NCBI GenBank assembly: GCA_964605095.1
Contig: CAZSBS010000123.1
Location: 1-14,194, forward strand
DNA: 14,194 nucleotides
Direction: 5' to 3'
DNA from: JAUWQU01 sp964605095
Lineage (GTDB): Bacteria > Planctomycetota > Phycisphaerae > SM23-33
Both the position numbers and the translations under genes were made by a program. Below the pieces are notes generated by a model. That model was not told where the DNA came from and did not search any database. It saw only the letters and a list, made by a program, of their open reading frames with translations. Below are positions 6,358 to 12,949 of the stretch, piece by piece. Position 1 is the stretch's first letter, and the number at the start of each line of letters is the position of its first letter.

Positions 6358-7611
6358 ATGCTTACAGAACAGGCCAGACAGCGAATCCGCGAGATGGCGA
6401 GGCAGCACGTGGAGATCTGCCAATCGGACCGCAACCTCGCCGCCCGCCGGCTGTGGCGGGACCACAACAGCCTGCGGAAGACCCGCCCGCCCGTAATCTG
6501 CTCGTGGTATTGGGCCTGCCACATGGGCGGGGAGATCGTGGCCCAGCTTCCGCCGCCGCTCGCCGAAGACCAGCCGTTCAAAGGCCTGGAGAACTGGCTG
6601 CAACTGCGCCTCTGGGGCGCCACGATCCCCGACGACACCGTGTACTACCCGTGGTATACGATGCGGGCGAAGATGCGCCAGCCCCTGGCCGGAATATGGG
6701 GCTACGAGAAGAACCGCGTCTACGACGAGTCCAGCCGAGGCTGGCGGAACTATCCCGTCATCCGCGAAATGGCGGACCTCGACCGCCTGAGAGCCACGCC
6801 GCACGAATGCCTGGACGACGACACGCCGGACATCCGCGCCGTGCGCGACCTGATTGGCGACATCATGCCGGTCCACGTCAACAAGAGCACCATATACCCG
6901 ATCTGGGGCGGCACGGACCTCTCGGAAACCCCCGGCACCCTGCTGGGCCTGGAAGAACTCATGTACATGCTCTACGAGAATCCCCAACTCGTCCATCGAC
7001 TCATGGCCTTTACGCGCGACGCGGTGCTGGCAAACCTCGACCAGGGCGAGTCGGCCGGGGACTGGTCCACTGTGGAGAACTGCAATTACGGCATGCCGCC
7101 CGACACGGACGGACTGCCCGAGCCGAAGCCCAACTCGCACGGGGCGTCGCTGAAGGACCTGTGGTTCTTCACGCATGCCCAGGAGTTCGAGGGCGTCAGC
7201 CCCGCCCAGCACGAGGAGTTCCTCCTGCAATATCAAATGCCGATCATGGCCCGCTTCGGGCTGGTCAACTACGGCTGCTGCGAGACCCTGGACAACAAGA
7301 TCGACATGCTCCGCAAGATCCCCAACCTCCGCCGCATCCTGATGGGTCCGCGAGCGGACGTAGCCCGCGGCTGCGAGAAGATAGGCGGCGACTACATCGT
7401 CTCATGGCGGCCAAACCCCGCGATGGTGTCCGCCGGCTTCGACGCGACGGCTATCCGTGCGGATATCCGCCGGGGGTTTGCCGACGCGACCGCGGCCAGG
7501 TGCAGCATAGAGATAATGCTCAAGGAAATGATGACCGTCCAGAACGACCTTACCCGCCTTTTCCGCTGGACCGAGATCGCCATGCAGGAATCCCAGAACG
7601 CCGGCCAGTGA
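6358..7611 (+). CDS. Uroporphyrinogen decarboxylase-family (URO-D-like) protein
   Basis: The 417-residue protein has no signal peptide and looks cytoplasmic. I place it in the URO-D superfamily, a TIM-barrel group that holds haem-pathway decarboxylase (HemE) and corrinoid-dependent methyltransferases such as MtaA. The C-terminal part carries a NYGCCETLDNK stretch, followed by IPNLRRILMGPRADV and SWRPNPAMV, a pattern I associate with the poorly characterised planctomycete members. It is longer than the usual 340-360 residues of HemE and lacks an obvious HemE N-terminal substrate motif, so a haem role is unlikely. A methyl-transfer or other C1 role is possible but unproven. GGAG at 6349-6352 supports the start. 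It is divergent from the oxidoreductase gene, which suggests shared control of one pathway. Confidence 0.75.
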   Translation: MLTEQARQRIREMARQHVEICQSDRNLAARRLWRDHNSLRKTRPPVICSWYWACHMGGEIVAQLPPPLAEDQPFKGLENWLQLRLWGATIPDDTVYYPWYTMRAKMRQPLAGIWGYEKNRVYDESSRGWRNYPVIREMADLDRLRATPHECLDDDTPDIRAVRDLIGDIMPVHVNKSTIYPIWGGTDLSETPGTLLGLEELMYMLYENPQLVHRLMAFTRDAVLANLDQGESAGDWSTVENCNYGMPPDTDGLPEPKPNSHGASLKDLWFFTHAQEFEGVSPAQHEEFLLQYQMPIMARFGLVNYGCCETLDNKIDMLRKIPNLRRILMGPRADVARGCEKIGGDYIVSWRPNPAMVSAGFDATAIRADIRRGFADATAARCSIEIMLKEMMTVQNDLTRLFRWTEIAMQESQNAGQ

Positions 7612-7905
7612 TCAGGCGGGAAACTGGTGCGACAGCGCAACTTCGTAGCATGGCCATCTTGGCCATGAGCCTGCCTGCCGGCAGGACTCAATGGTTGGCC
7701 TGCGTGTTCCCCTGTCAACGCTTGCGTCGTGCCCTCGCGGCCACGCCGCCATGACTCGGGGCCGTGGCGGCGCGCTACTGCCTTCCACGTAAGACTCTTT
7801 CATTCTCTACTCCATGCCGGTTTATCCCGGCGCTCTTAGCGTCCCTATCTTCCCAAACTTCCTGGACCACCACAGCCGAATCATGAAACCCCTGCTGGTT
7901 GCGCC
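7612..7905. other. Gene-free spacer with several short dyads
   Basis: No credible gene lies here, between the tail-to-tail URO-D-like and GH99-like genes. From left to right I see CATGGCCA-TCT-TGGCCATG (7649-7667), the perfect palindrome CCTGCCGGCAGG (7674-7685), a GCCGCCA/TGGCGGC hairpin (7745-7771), a GCCGG/CCGGC hairpin (7816-7831), and the 9-base direct repeat CTTAGCGTC at 7835-7843 and 7905-7913. None is followed by a T-run, so they are not convincing intrinsic terminators. Confidence 0.65.
7649..7685. repeat. Adjacent REP-like dyads downstream of the URO-D-like gene
   Basis: CATGGCCA (7649-7656) and TGGCCATG (7660-7667) form an 8-base perfect stem with a three-base loop. Six bases on, CCTGCCGGCAGG is a perfect 12-base palindrome. 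Two GC-rich dyads this close together, just after a stop codon, resemble REP/BIME-type intergenic repeats, although no second copy lies in this window. Confidence 0.6.
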
Positions 7906-9891
7906 TTAGCGTCTCCACACACAGCGATAGTTGAACCGCCTGTTTGGTGCCGTATCGCCATCGGTGCATAGGGAGATCGAGTCCTTCAGATCCTGCGGGT
8001 TGTCGGCCCACTTGAAGTCGAACGTGAAGGCGTCTGCCTCGATGCCCAACAACTTCCGTGGCACCGATACTTCGAGTGCCTTGCCCAAATAGGCATACGA
8101 CAGCTTCGCCACGTTAACCCATGCTCCTGCCGGCGTCCATCGCATGAGCGTCGTGCTCTTTTCGTCGGTGACGCCCTTGTTGATCAGGTAGTCGTAGCCG
8201 CACCAGCCAGTCTTCGGATCCTTGTCAGCGTCGATCAGGAGGAGCATCCAATTGCTGCCGGTGTGGGGCGTCAGCGGTGCTGCGGTTTCCACATAGAAGC
8301 TTACCGCATCTGGGCTCACGGCGACCTTGGCGGTGACGATGTCGTTGCGCCCCGAGGTGTTCTTGTACCGGAGTCCGCCGTATCCCTTGTAGTCGCGATG
8401 GGCGGTGTCGCCGACCGTGTCGCGGTGTTCGACTTGGATGTCGGCCCAGTCCTCAAACCGGCCGTCTATCTTCACCGGGTGCAGGCCGCGGTTCCGCGGT
8501 ATCGGACGAACGCCCTTGTAGCGCCGGATATTCTGGGCCATTTGCATGTAGTAGTTGTCCGTATAGCCGCCCTTCATGGGCTGGACGCACCGGTTGAACT
8601 CCGGGTTGTACTGGTCGACGAAGTAATAGTCGCTCTGGCGCCGCATGAAGTTGAACTTGGCGCCGGCCGCGGGATGGTGCTTTCCGGCGGTCCACTCGTT
8701 CCAGTCGTTGATGTAGAGGAACTGTGGATTGGCCGCGATCGCCTCATCCCACCTCTGCTGGAAATATATGCCGTAGCCCTCGGGGCGCTCGACGGTCTTG
8801 CCGAGCCACGGCACGTACGTGGGCACTGGCAGATCCTGGTCGTTCAAATCCGGTTCGCCCTTCTCTCGCGTCCACGACTTGCCGACCAGACTCGACGGGT
8901 GCTGGGCCGGCGTGACAGCGGCTTCCTCGCGCTTGCCCTGATGCGTCGAGACCAGGTCCATTGGGTTCATCTTCTTCACCTGCTCATTGCTCAGGTCGTA
9001 GCCGAAACTCCAGTTGTCCTCGGTGCCGACGAACCGCTTGCCGCCCCATTCATGGTAACCCCACCACATCGTGCGGAGTGTGAAGTAGCCCTTCACCTCC
9101 TTGGTGTAGTCCTTGTATGTCGGCTCGCAGTAGTCGGGGTCTCCGTAGTGAGGGTGGTTCGGATCGGTCTTGGCGGACGCCTCGTAGTTCGGATTGGGAT
9201 TCTGAACACCGCCTCCGTTGGCGTCGATTTTCGGTGTGCCGTTGTAAAGGAGCAGAGGCTTGCCGTCCCAGTAGTACCAGAGATCCTTGTACTTCTCGGC
9301 CTTGTAGATCTTCTCGTACAGTTCCTGCACCACCCTGATAACCGGTCCGTTGAAGGACCAGAAGCAGAACTGCGGCACCTTGTTGCCTTCGGCCTTCATC
9401 TTCTGCATCACGGAGAAGATGACGTTCCACTCGTCCCAATACCGAACGGCGTTGGTCACGTCCATAACCAGCACGTCCACGCCCGCGTCGGCCAGCATGG
9501 ACATGTCCCTGCGGATGACCCACTCGTCCTTGCTCAGGAAGTAGCCCATCTCCGGCTCGCCCCAGTGGTAAGAACCTGCACTCCAGAGCGGATGTCCGGC
9601 ATCGAGACGGGCCTTAGGGTCGACGGCGAGGATCTTCGACACGTTCGCGGAGTAGGGGCTCTTCCCGGCGTGCGCCGCGTCGCGGTGCCACGCAATGTAG
9701 AAGATACCCACAACGCGGCGCTGGTCCTTCTTCACCGGGCCGACCGCCTCGTAGTCCGGCATGGTTCGGCCGAGCGCGTCGCTGGCAACCCACGTGTCCG
9801 GGAATATGTCACGGACAGTGGACTGGGCCGACGCATGCTGAGCGGGGGCGCACATCAACAGGGCGGCGAGTACCAGAACGCATTTTCTCAT
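7906..9891 (-). CDS. Secreted GH99-like protein with C-terminal carbohydrate-binding-like domain
   Basis: The 661-residue protein starts with a Sec signal peptide (MRK, hydrophobic core, likely cleavage near ASA-Q at about 23). The main domain, about 55-450, has the look of GH99/GH71-like or WbsX-like TIM barrels: VGIFYIAWH, SYHWGEPEMGYF, ADAGVDVLVMDVTNA, QFCFWSFNG, GKPLLLYNGTPK and a late FLYINDWNEWTAG. From about residue 476 (DGRFEDWADI) a beta-rich domain follows, with LLLIDADKDPKTGW and FDFKWADN, resembling CBM9-like carbohydrate-binding domains. I infer an exported enzyme acting on a polysaccharide; linkage is unknown and catalytic acids cannot be named safely. The ATG at 9891 is preferred to that at 9903 because GGAG lies 6 bases before it and the signal peptide then has the normal form. 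It stands alone, divergent from the PEP-CTERM run. Confidence 0.78.
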   Translation of the reverse strand: MRKCVLVLAALLMCAPAQHASAQSTVRDIFPDTWVASDALGRTMPDYEAVGPVKKDQRRVVGIFYIAWHRDAAHAGKSPYSANVSKILAVDPKARLDAGHPLWSAGSYHWGEPEMGYFLSKDEWVIRRDMSMLADAGVDVLVMDVTNAVRYWDEWNVIFSVMQKMKAEGNKVPQFCFWSFNGPVIRVVQELYEKIYKAEKYKDLWYYWDGKPLLLYNGTPKIDANGGGVQNPNPNYEASAKTDPNHPHYGDPDYCEPTYKDYTKEVKGYFTLRTMWWGYHEWGGKRFVGTEDNWSFGYDLSNEQVKKMNPMDLVSTHQGKREEAAVTPAQHPSSLVGKSWTREKGEPDLNDQDLPVPTYVPWLGKTVERPEGYGIYFQQRWDEAIAANPQFLYINDWNEWTAGKHHPAAGAKFNFMRRQSDYYFVDQYNPEFNRCVQPMKGGYTDNYYMQMAQNIRRYKGVRPIPRNRGLHPVKIDGRFEDWADIQVEHRDTVGDTAHRDYKGYGGLRYKNTSGRNDIVTAKVAVSPDAVSFYVETAAPLTPHTGSNWMLLLIDADKDPKTGWCGYDYLINKGVTDEKSTTLMRWTPAGAWVNVAKLSYAYLGKALEVSVPRKLLGIEADAFTFDFKWADNPQDLKDSISLCTDGDTAPNRRFNYRCVWRR

Positions 9892-9897
9892 TCGAGT

Positions 9898-9901
9898 CTC
9901 C
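9898..9901 (-). promoter_or_regulatory. Ribosome-binding site deciding the GH99-like gene start
   Basis: On the minus strand GGAG (9901-9898) lies 6 bases before the ATG at 9891. It overlaps the upstream in-frame ATG at 9903, whose own upstream GAGG is about 12 bases away. This favours translation from 9891. Confidence 0.65.
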
Positions 9902-10011
9902 ATTTCACTATTCTACCTCACTTCTCATCCGGGCACATGGCTACGCTTCAGCCCGGATTTCCAGGGTGACCTACATATCTGGGGACACCATCAATCCTGT
10001 TCGGCACTCAC

Positions 10012-10040
10012 ATTGCACTGCCCGGTGAGTTGGGAGTCAA
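10012..10040 (-). promoter_or_regulatory. Candidate sigma-70-type promoter for the GH99-like gene
   Basis: Read on the minus strand, TTGACT (10040-10035) is followed after 17 bases by TGCAAT (10017-10012). The -35 box is one base off consensus; the -10 box matches at four of six. It lies about 120 bases upstream of the GH99-like start and between the arms of the ACCTACAT/ATGTAGGT dyad. Confidence 0.35.
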
Positions 10041-10166
10041 TGGGTGATTGATGTAGGTGAGAGTAGATTCTTCGGCATATCTGGATACGCGAATTCACAT
10101 CTGAAGTGCAACGGTTCGCCGCCCCGGCGAGAACCGGCAAATTGTGCGGTAAACAGCCAATATCCC

Positions 10167-10195
10167 TTGACCATCCGGCCCAGATGCGTTATGTT
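10167..10195 (+). promoter_or_regulatory. Candidate sigma-70-type promoter for the PEP-CTERM run
   Basis: TTGACC (10167-10172) and TATGTT (10190-10195) are separated by exactly 17 bases. Both are close to the sigma-70 consensus and face the PEP-CTERM genes. The transcript would have a leader of at least 250 bases, which includes the assembly gap and so has unknown length. Confidence 0.5.
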
Positions 10196-10212
10196 GGGCC
10201 GTGCATAACGCA
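10185..10212. promoter_or_regulatory. Operator-like dyad overlapping the -10 box
   Basis: TGCGTTATG (10185-10193) and CATAACGCA (10204-10212) are perfect 9-base inverted repeats separated by 10 bases. The left arm overlaps the -10 box TATGTT and the right arm covers the expected transcription start. A dimeric repressor bound here would block the promoter. The regulator is unknown. Confidence 0.5.
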
Positions 10213-10291
10213 ATGGTGCTTGCTCGCGGGACTTGTTATTTGCTCGCGGGCGCAGTACACGGTGCTCGAGGTTCAAGCCAGGTGCATGCCC

Positions 10292-10429
10292 GCGAGAACC
10301 CTCAGGCGAGNNNNNNNNNNNNNNNNNNNNNNNNNNNNNNNNNNNNNNNNNNNNNNNNNNNNNNNNNNNNNNNNNNNNNNNNNNNNNNNNNNNNNNNNNN
10401 NNNNNNNNNNGCGAGAACCCTCAGGCGAG
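10292..10429. repeat. Identical 19-base sequence on both sides of the gap
   Basis: GCGAGAACCCTCAGGCGAG ends exactly at the left gap border (10292-10310) and begins exactly at the right border (10411-10429). The 19-mer itself begins and ends with GCGAG, which fits a 14-base tandem unit GCGAGAACCCTCAG broken by the assembler. The alternative is a plain unmerged contig overlap. Confidence 0.8.
10311..10410. other. Assembly gap (100 Ns)
   Basis: Exactly 100 undetermined bases, the customary placeholder for a scaffold gap of unknown size. Distances across it, such as promoter to start codon, cannot be trusted. Confidence 0.97.
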
Positions 10430-10451
10430 GACCTTTAAGAGAGGACAAGTG

Positions 10452-11471
10452 ATGCGGATTGGGTTCAGGGCGACGCTCGGTCTGGCTGCCGTGCTGGCGG
10501 TGGCGGCGGGTTCCGCGCGGGCGGCTTTGACCAGTCCATGGGACGACCTTGTCGCGAACCCCGATGCAAACTGGATCGTCCCGAATTCGGTGAACATCTA
10601 CGCGGCCAACACATCCGAATCCTTCCCGGTGAGTTTCGGCCCGGCCAGGACTACTGACGGCGGCTCGCGCGGGATGAACTCTCTGAAATTCGTAAACGAG
10701 CAAGAGGGCCACCACGCTACAACGGCGACGACCGGCAGCGTGGACGTGCTCGCGACCGGCGGCGTGGAATTCGACGCCGTGATCATCCTCGTCGCCATCG
10801 ACGCGACTTCCCTGCCCGCCAATTTCGGCCTGACCATGAACGGCTACGAGTGCGTGCCGCGGGAGGACTTCGTCTACTACGACGGAACCGCATACGACTC
10901 GGGCAGGCCCACCGGGTATTACCCGGGCGCGACCAATCCGGAATCCGAGCCGATCGCCTACGACTTCGCCAAGGGAATGGTCACCGTACTGGCCTTTACC
11001 GATGTGACGCTCAAGAAGGGCACCAACTACACGTTGGACTACGCCTTCGAGAACCTGCCCGGCCGGACCGTGTTCAGCGTCTACGGATTTCCAGCGGGCG
11101 ACACGGGCTATGAGGTGATATACCACACCAACCGCGGGCTGGATGACATAAGCGCCCCCCTCGGCAGCATCGTCTCGACGTTCGAGACCGCGGCCTTGCC
11201 TGGCGACGCCAACGGCGACGGGGTGGTGGACGCGGCCGATTACGTCATCGTCAAGAGGCACTTCGGCGACGGAACCGCGGCAGGCGTCCCCAAGGGCGAC
11301 TTCGACAACGACGGCGACGTGGCCCTGGACGATTTGCGGATACTGGCCGGCGGTTTCGGCGTCGGCAGCGCCAGTATCACGCCCGAGCCGGCAACCGCGA
11401 TGCTGCTGGTTCTCGGGGGCGCGGCAATACTGCGAAGGCGGCGACAAGAGACGTGGAATCACAAGAGATGA
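10452..11471 (+). CDS. Exported dockerin and PEP-CTERM protein
   Basis: The 339-residue protein has a Sec signal peptide (MRIGFR, hydrophobic core, cleavage near ARA-A at about 24) and a beta-rich body to about 246. A type I dockerin follows at about 250-303, with two calcium-loop repeats, GDANGDGVVDAADY and GDFDNDGDVALDDL. The tail is a PEP-CTERM signal: PEP at 311-313, a hydrophobic segment and an arginine cluster RRRRQ. PEP-CTERM tails are recognised by exosortase-type systems that sort proteins to the cell surface or matrix; none is visible here. The body has no recognised enzyme domain but matches the next gene product along nearly its whole length. AGAGGA lies 6 bases before the ATG at 10452; frames reading in from across the gap are not trusted. 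The stop overlaps the next start (ATGA). A candidate promoter lies at 10167-10195. Confidence 0.88.
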   Translation: MRIGFRATLGLAAVLAVAAGSARAALTSPWDDLVANPDANWIVPNSVNIYAANTSESFPVSFGPARTTDGGSRGMNSLKFVNEQEGHHATTATTGSVDVLATGGVEFDAVIILVAIDATSLPANFGLTMNGYECVPREDFVYYDGTAYDSGRPTGYYPGATNPESEPIAYDFAKGMVTVLAFTDVTLKKGTNYTLDYAFENLPGRTVFSVYGFPAGDTGYEVIYHTNRGLDDISAPLGSIVSTFETAALPGDANGDGVVDAADYVIVKRHFGDGTAAGVPKGDFDNDGDVALDDLRILAGGFGVGSASITPEPATAMLLVLGGAAILRRRRQETWNHKR

Positions 11472-12277
11472 CTGTTGAAAATGAGCGACAAGTGAGTGGA
11501 AATCGAATCGTTATCGCACTGGTCCTTGGTCTGGTGCCGGCCGCGGCGGCGTGCCCCGCGCTGGCGGACTTCACCAAACCCTGGAAAGAGCTTGATGCCA
11601 ACGGCGGAGCTAACTGGATCAGCCTCAAGACGATCGACATGTACGCAGCCAACCGCCCCGACACATCGTACCCGGTGAGTTTCAACACCGTCAGTGGGGG
11701 CAAGGCGAGCGGCATGACCGCGCTGATGTTCGCCGACAAGACCGACGCGCATCACCAATCAACCTATCAGACGGGCAGCGTTGACGTGCTTGCCACGGGC
11801 AAGAAGGCGTTCACCACGGTGCTGGTGCTGATCGCCATCAAGGCGACTTCCCTGCCGGGGGACTTCGGCCTGACGCTGAACGGCTACACGTGCGATCCGG
11901 CGACGTACTTCGTCTACTACGACGGCACGGCCTACGCCGCGGGCAGGCCCAGCGGATATTACCCGGACGCGACCGACCCGGAGGGCGAGCAGATCGCCTA
12001 TGATTTCCAAAGTGGAATGGTGACAGTGCTGGCGTTTCCAGAAATCACACTGGCCGAGGGCTCGAACTACACCCTGAACTACTCGTTCGACAACCTACCC
12101 GCCAAGGCCGTGTTCAGCGTATACGCAATGCCGGACGGCGAGCCAATCCACCACACCAACCGCGGGCTGCCCGAGAATGGCAGCGCGGTCTCGACGTTCG
12201 AGGTCCTGCCCGAGCCGGCCTCGCTGGCCCTGCTGGCCTGCGGGTTCGCCGCGCTGCACAGGCGAAGGCGGCGCTGA
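11468..12277 (+). CDS. Exported PEP-CTERM protein, tandem paralogue without dockerin
   Basis: The 269-residue protein is a paralogue of the preceding gene product. Shared blocks include GSVDVLATG, FVYYDGTAY, GYYP-x-ATxPE, IAYDF, GMVTVLAF, NYTL, VFSVY, HTNRGL and VSTFE. A signal peptide spans the first 34 or so residues. The dockerin is absent: VSTFE is followed almost at once by LPEPASLALL and RRRRR, a PEP-CTERM tail. I infer a secreted, surface-sorted protein of unknown function; the repeated aromatic motifs suggest a beta-sandwich, but no named domain is certain. The ATG at 11468 overlaps the previous stop as ATGA, implying translational coupling. A GTG at 11492 would give a shorter, more typical signal peptide, and the bases before it (GACAAGTGA) resemble those before the paralogue's start, so it is a real alternative. 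Confidence 0.85.
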   Translation: MTVENERQVSGNRIVIALVLGLVPAAAACPALADFTKPWKELDANGGANWISLKTIDMYAANRPDTSYPVSFNTVSGGKASGMTALMFADKTDAHHQSTYQTGSVDVLATGKKAFTTVLVLIAIKATSLPGDFGLTLNGYTCDPATYFVYYDGTAYAAGRPSGYYPDATDPEGEQIAYDFQSGMVTVLAFPEITLAEGSNYTLNYSFDNLPAKAVFSVYAMPDGEPIHHTNRGLPENGSAVSTFEVLPEPASLALLACGFAALHRRRRR

Positions 12278-12294
12278 CGCCAAGGACACTCACA

Positions 12295-12924
12295 ATGCCA
12301 GGCCGGCCCAGGCGACATGTCGATGAAGGTTTCACGCTGGCTGAGACGATCATCGTAGTGGCCATCATCGCCATTCTGCTGGCAATGATCGTGCCGTATT
12401 ACGGCTCCGCGCACGCGCGGACGCTGCTTGTCAATTGCCAGTCGAACCTCCGCTGCGTCGGCGTGGGAGTCCAATCATACATGCAGATGCACGACTCCCT
12501 GCCGGTAAGCGAGCACCTGGCCAACCCGCACCCGGAACTGCTTGCCGAGATGCTCGGCTCGTACGTGACCGCCGAGGCCCTCTACTGCCCGGCCGAGATG
12601 AGAAGCGACCTTCGCTACTCCCGCCAGAACGTCGAGGCCGGGAATATCTCGTACTATTACTACTGCTGCCGCAAGGCCACGACGAACTACGAGGCGTCGC
12701 AGTTCCTGTGGCGCGCGGGATCGACAAACGCCAAATGGCCGCGGCTCATTACCAACATCGGCGTTATGGGCGCCTCCGAATGGCAAACCGATCCGTGGGT
12801 GATGAGCGACCGGTGGGTTTCCGGCGAGTTGCCGCATCCGTTCGGGCAGAAGGGGCTGAACTTCCTTCTGCTCGGCGGGCGGGTTAAGATGGTCAGCGCC
12901 AGCCCGCGAGATGAGTTCAGATAG
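12295..12924 (+). CDS. Type IV pilin-like/pseudopilin protein with GFTLAE N-terminus
   Basis: The 209-residue protein carries a prepilin signal: a short basic leader, then G12-F13-T-L-A-E17 and a long hydrophobic helix (about 18-36). Prepilin peptidase would cut after G12, leaving F13 as the methylated N-terminus and E17 as the conserved fifth residue. The rest is a globular domain in the style of the large planctomycete group related to DUF1559/H-X9-DG pseudopilins; the end GLNFLLLGGRVKMV fits the usual G-x-N-x-L-F-x-D-G-H-V box, with the D-G-H residues changed. Several Cys (CPAEM, CC) may form disulfides. AAGGA lies 8 bases before the ATG. It follows the PEP-CTERM gene by 17 bases, so it is probably co-transcribed. 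Role in secretion, adhesion or a pilus is inferred from family only. Confidence 0.85.
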   Translation: MPGRPRRHVDEGFTLAETIIVVAIIAILLAMIVPYYGSAHARTLLVNCQSNLRCVGVGVQSYMQMHDSLPVSEHLANPHPELLAEMLGSYVTAEALYCPAEMRSDLRYSRQNVEAGNISYYYYCCRKATTNYEASQFLWRAGSTNAKWPRLITNIGVMGASEWQTDPWVMSDRWVSGELPHPFGQKGLNFLLLGGRVKMVSASPRDEFR

Positions 12925-12949
12925 TGCGGTGTTTGGCGGCGAAAATATA

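Larger units (their letters stand above)
9904..10310. other. Divergent intergenic region left of the assembly gap
   Basis: No credible gene lies here. It holds candidate promoters for both flanking transcription units (annotated separately), and a pair of dyads: ACCTACAT (9969-9976) against ATGTAGGT (10051-10058) and CATCAATC (9989-9996) against GATTGATG (10046-10053). It also has a 9-base direct repeat CATATCTGG (9974-9982 and 10076-10084), and the direct repeat TTGCTCGCGGG at 10220-10230 and 10240-10250. CTCGCGGGC (10243-10251) is the exact reverse complement of GCCCGCGAG (10288-10296), so the leader of the right-hand run could fold. Confidence 0.6.

Noticed and set aside
6136..7236. A possible N-terminal extension of the oxidoreductase, since its frame stays open far upstream.
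   Set aside because: The extension lies opposite the URO-D-like gene, has no similarity, and a good ribosome-binding site plus Tat signal mark the start at 6135.
8263..9969. A long plus-strand open frame of about 570 codons opposite the GH99-like gene.
   Set aside because: It has no recognisable domain or ribosome-binding site; the minus-strand gene has a signal peptide, an SD site and family motifs.
10260..10296. A T-arm-like GGTTCAAGCC suggesting a tRNA.
   Set aside because: The flanking bases do not form the five-base T stem and no acceptor, D or anticodon arm can be drawn.
10292..10429. The repeated 19-mer as part of a CRISPR array.
   Set aside because: Only two copies exist, they abut the gap rather than spacers, and no cas gene is in the window.
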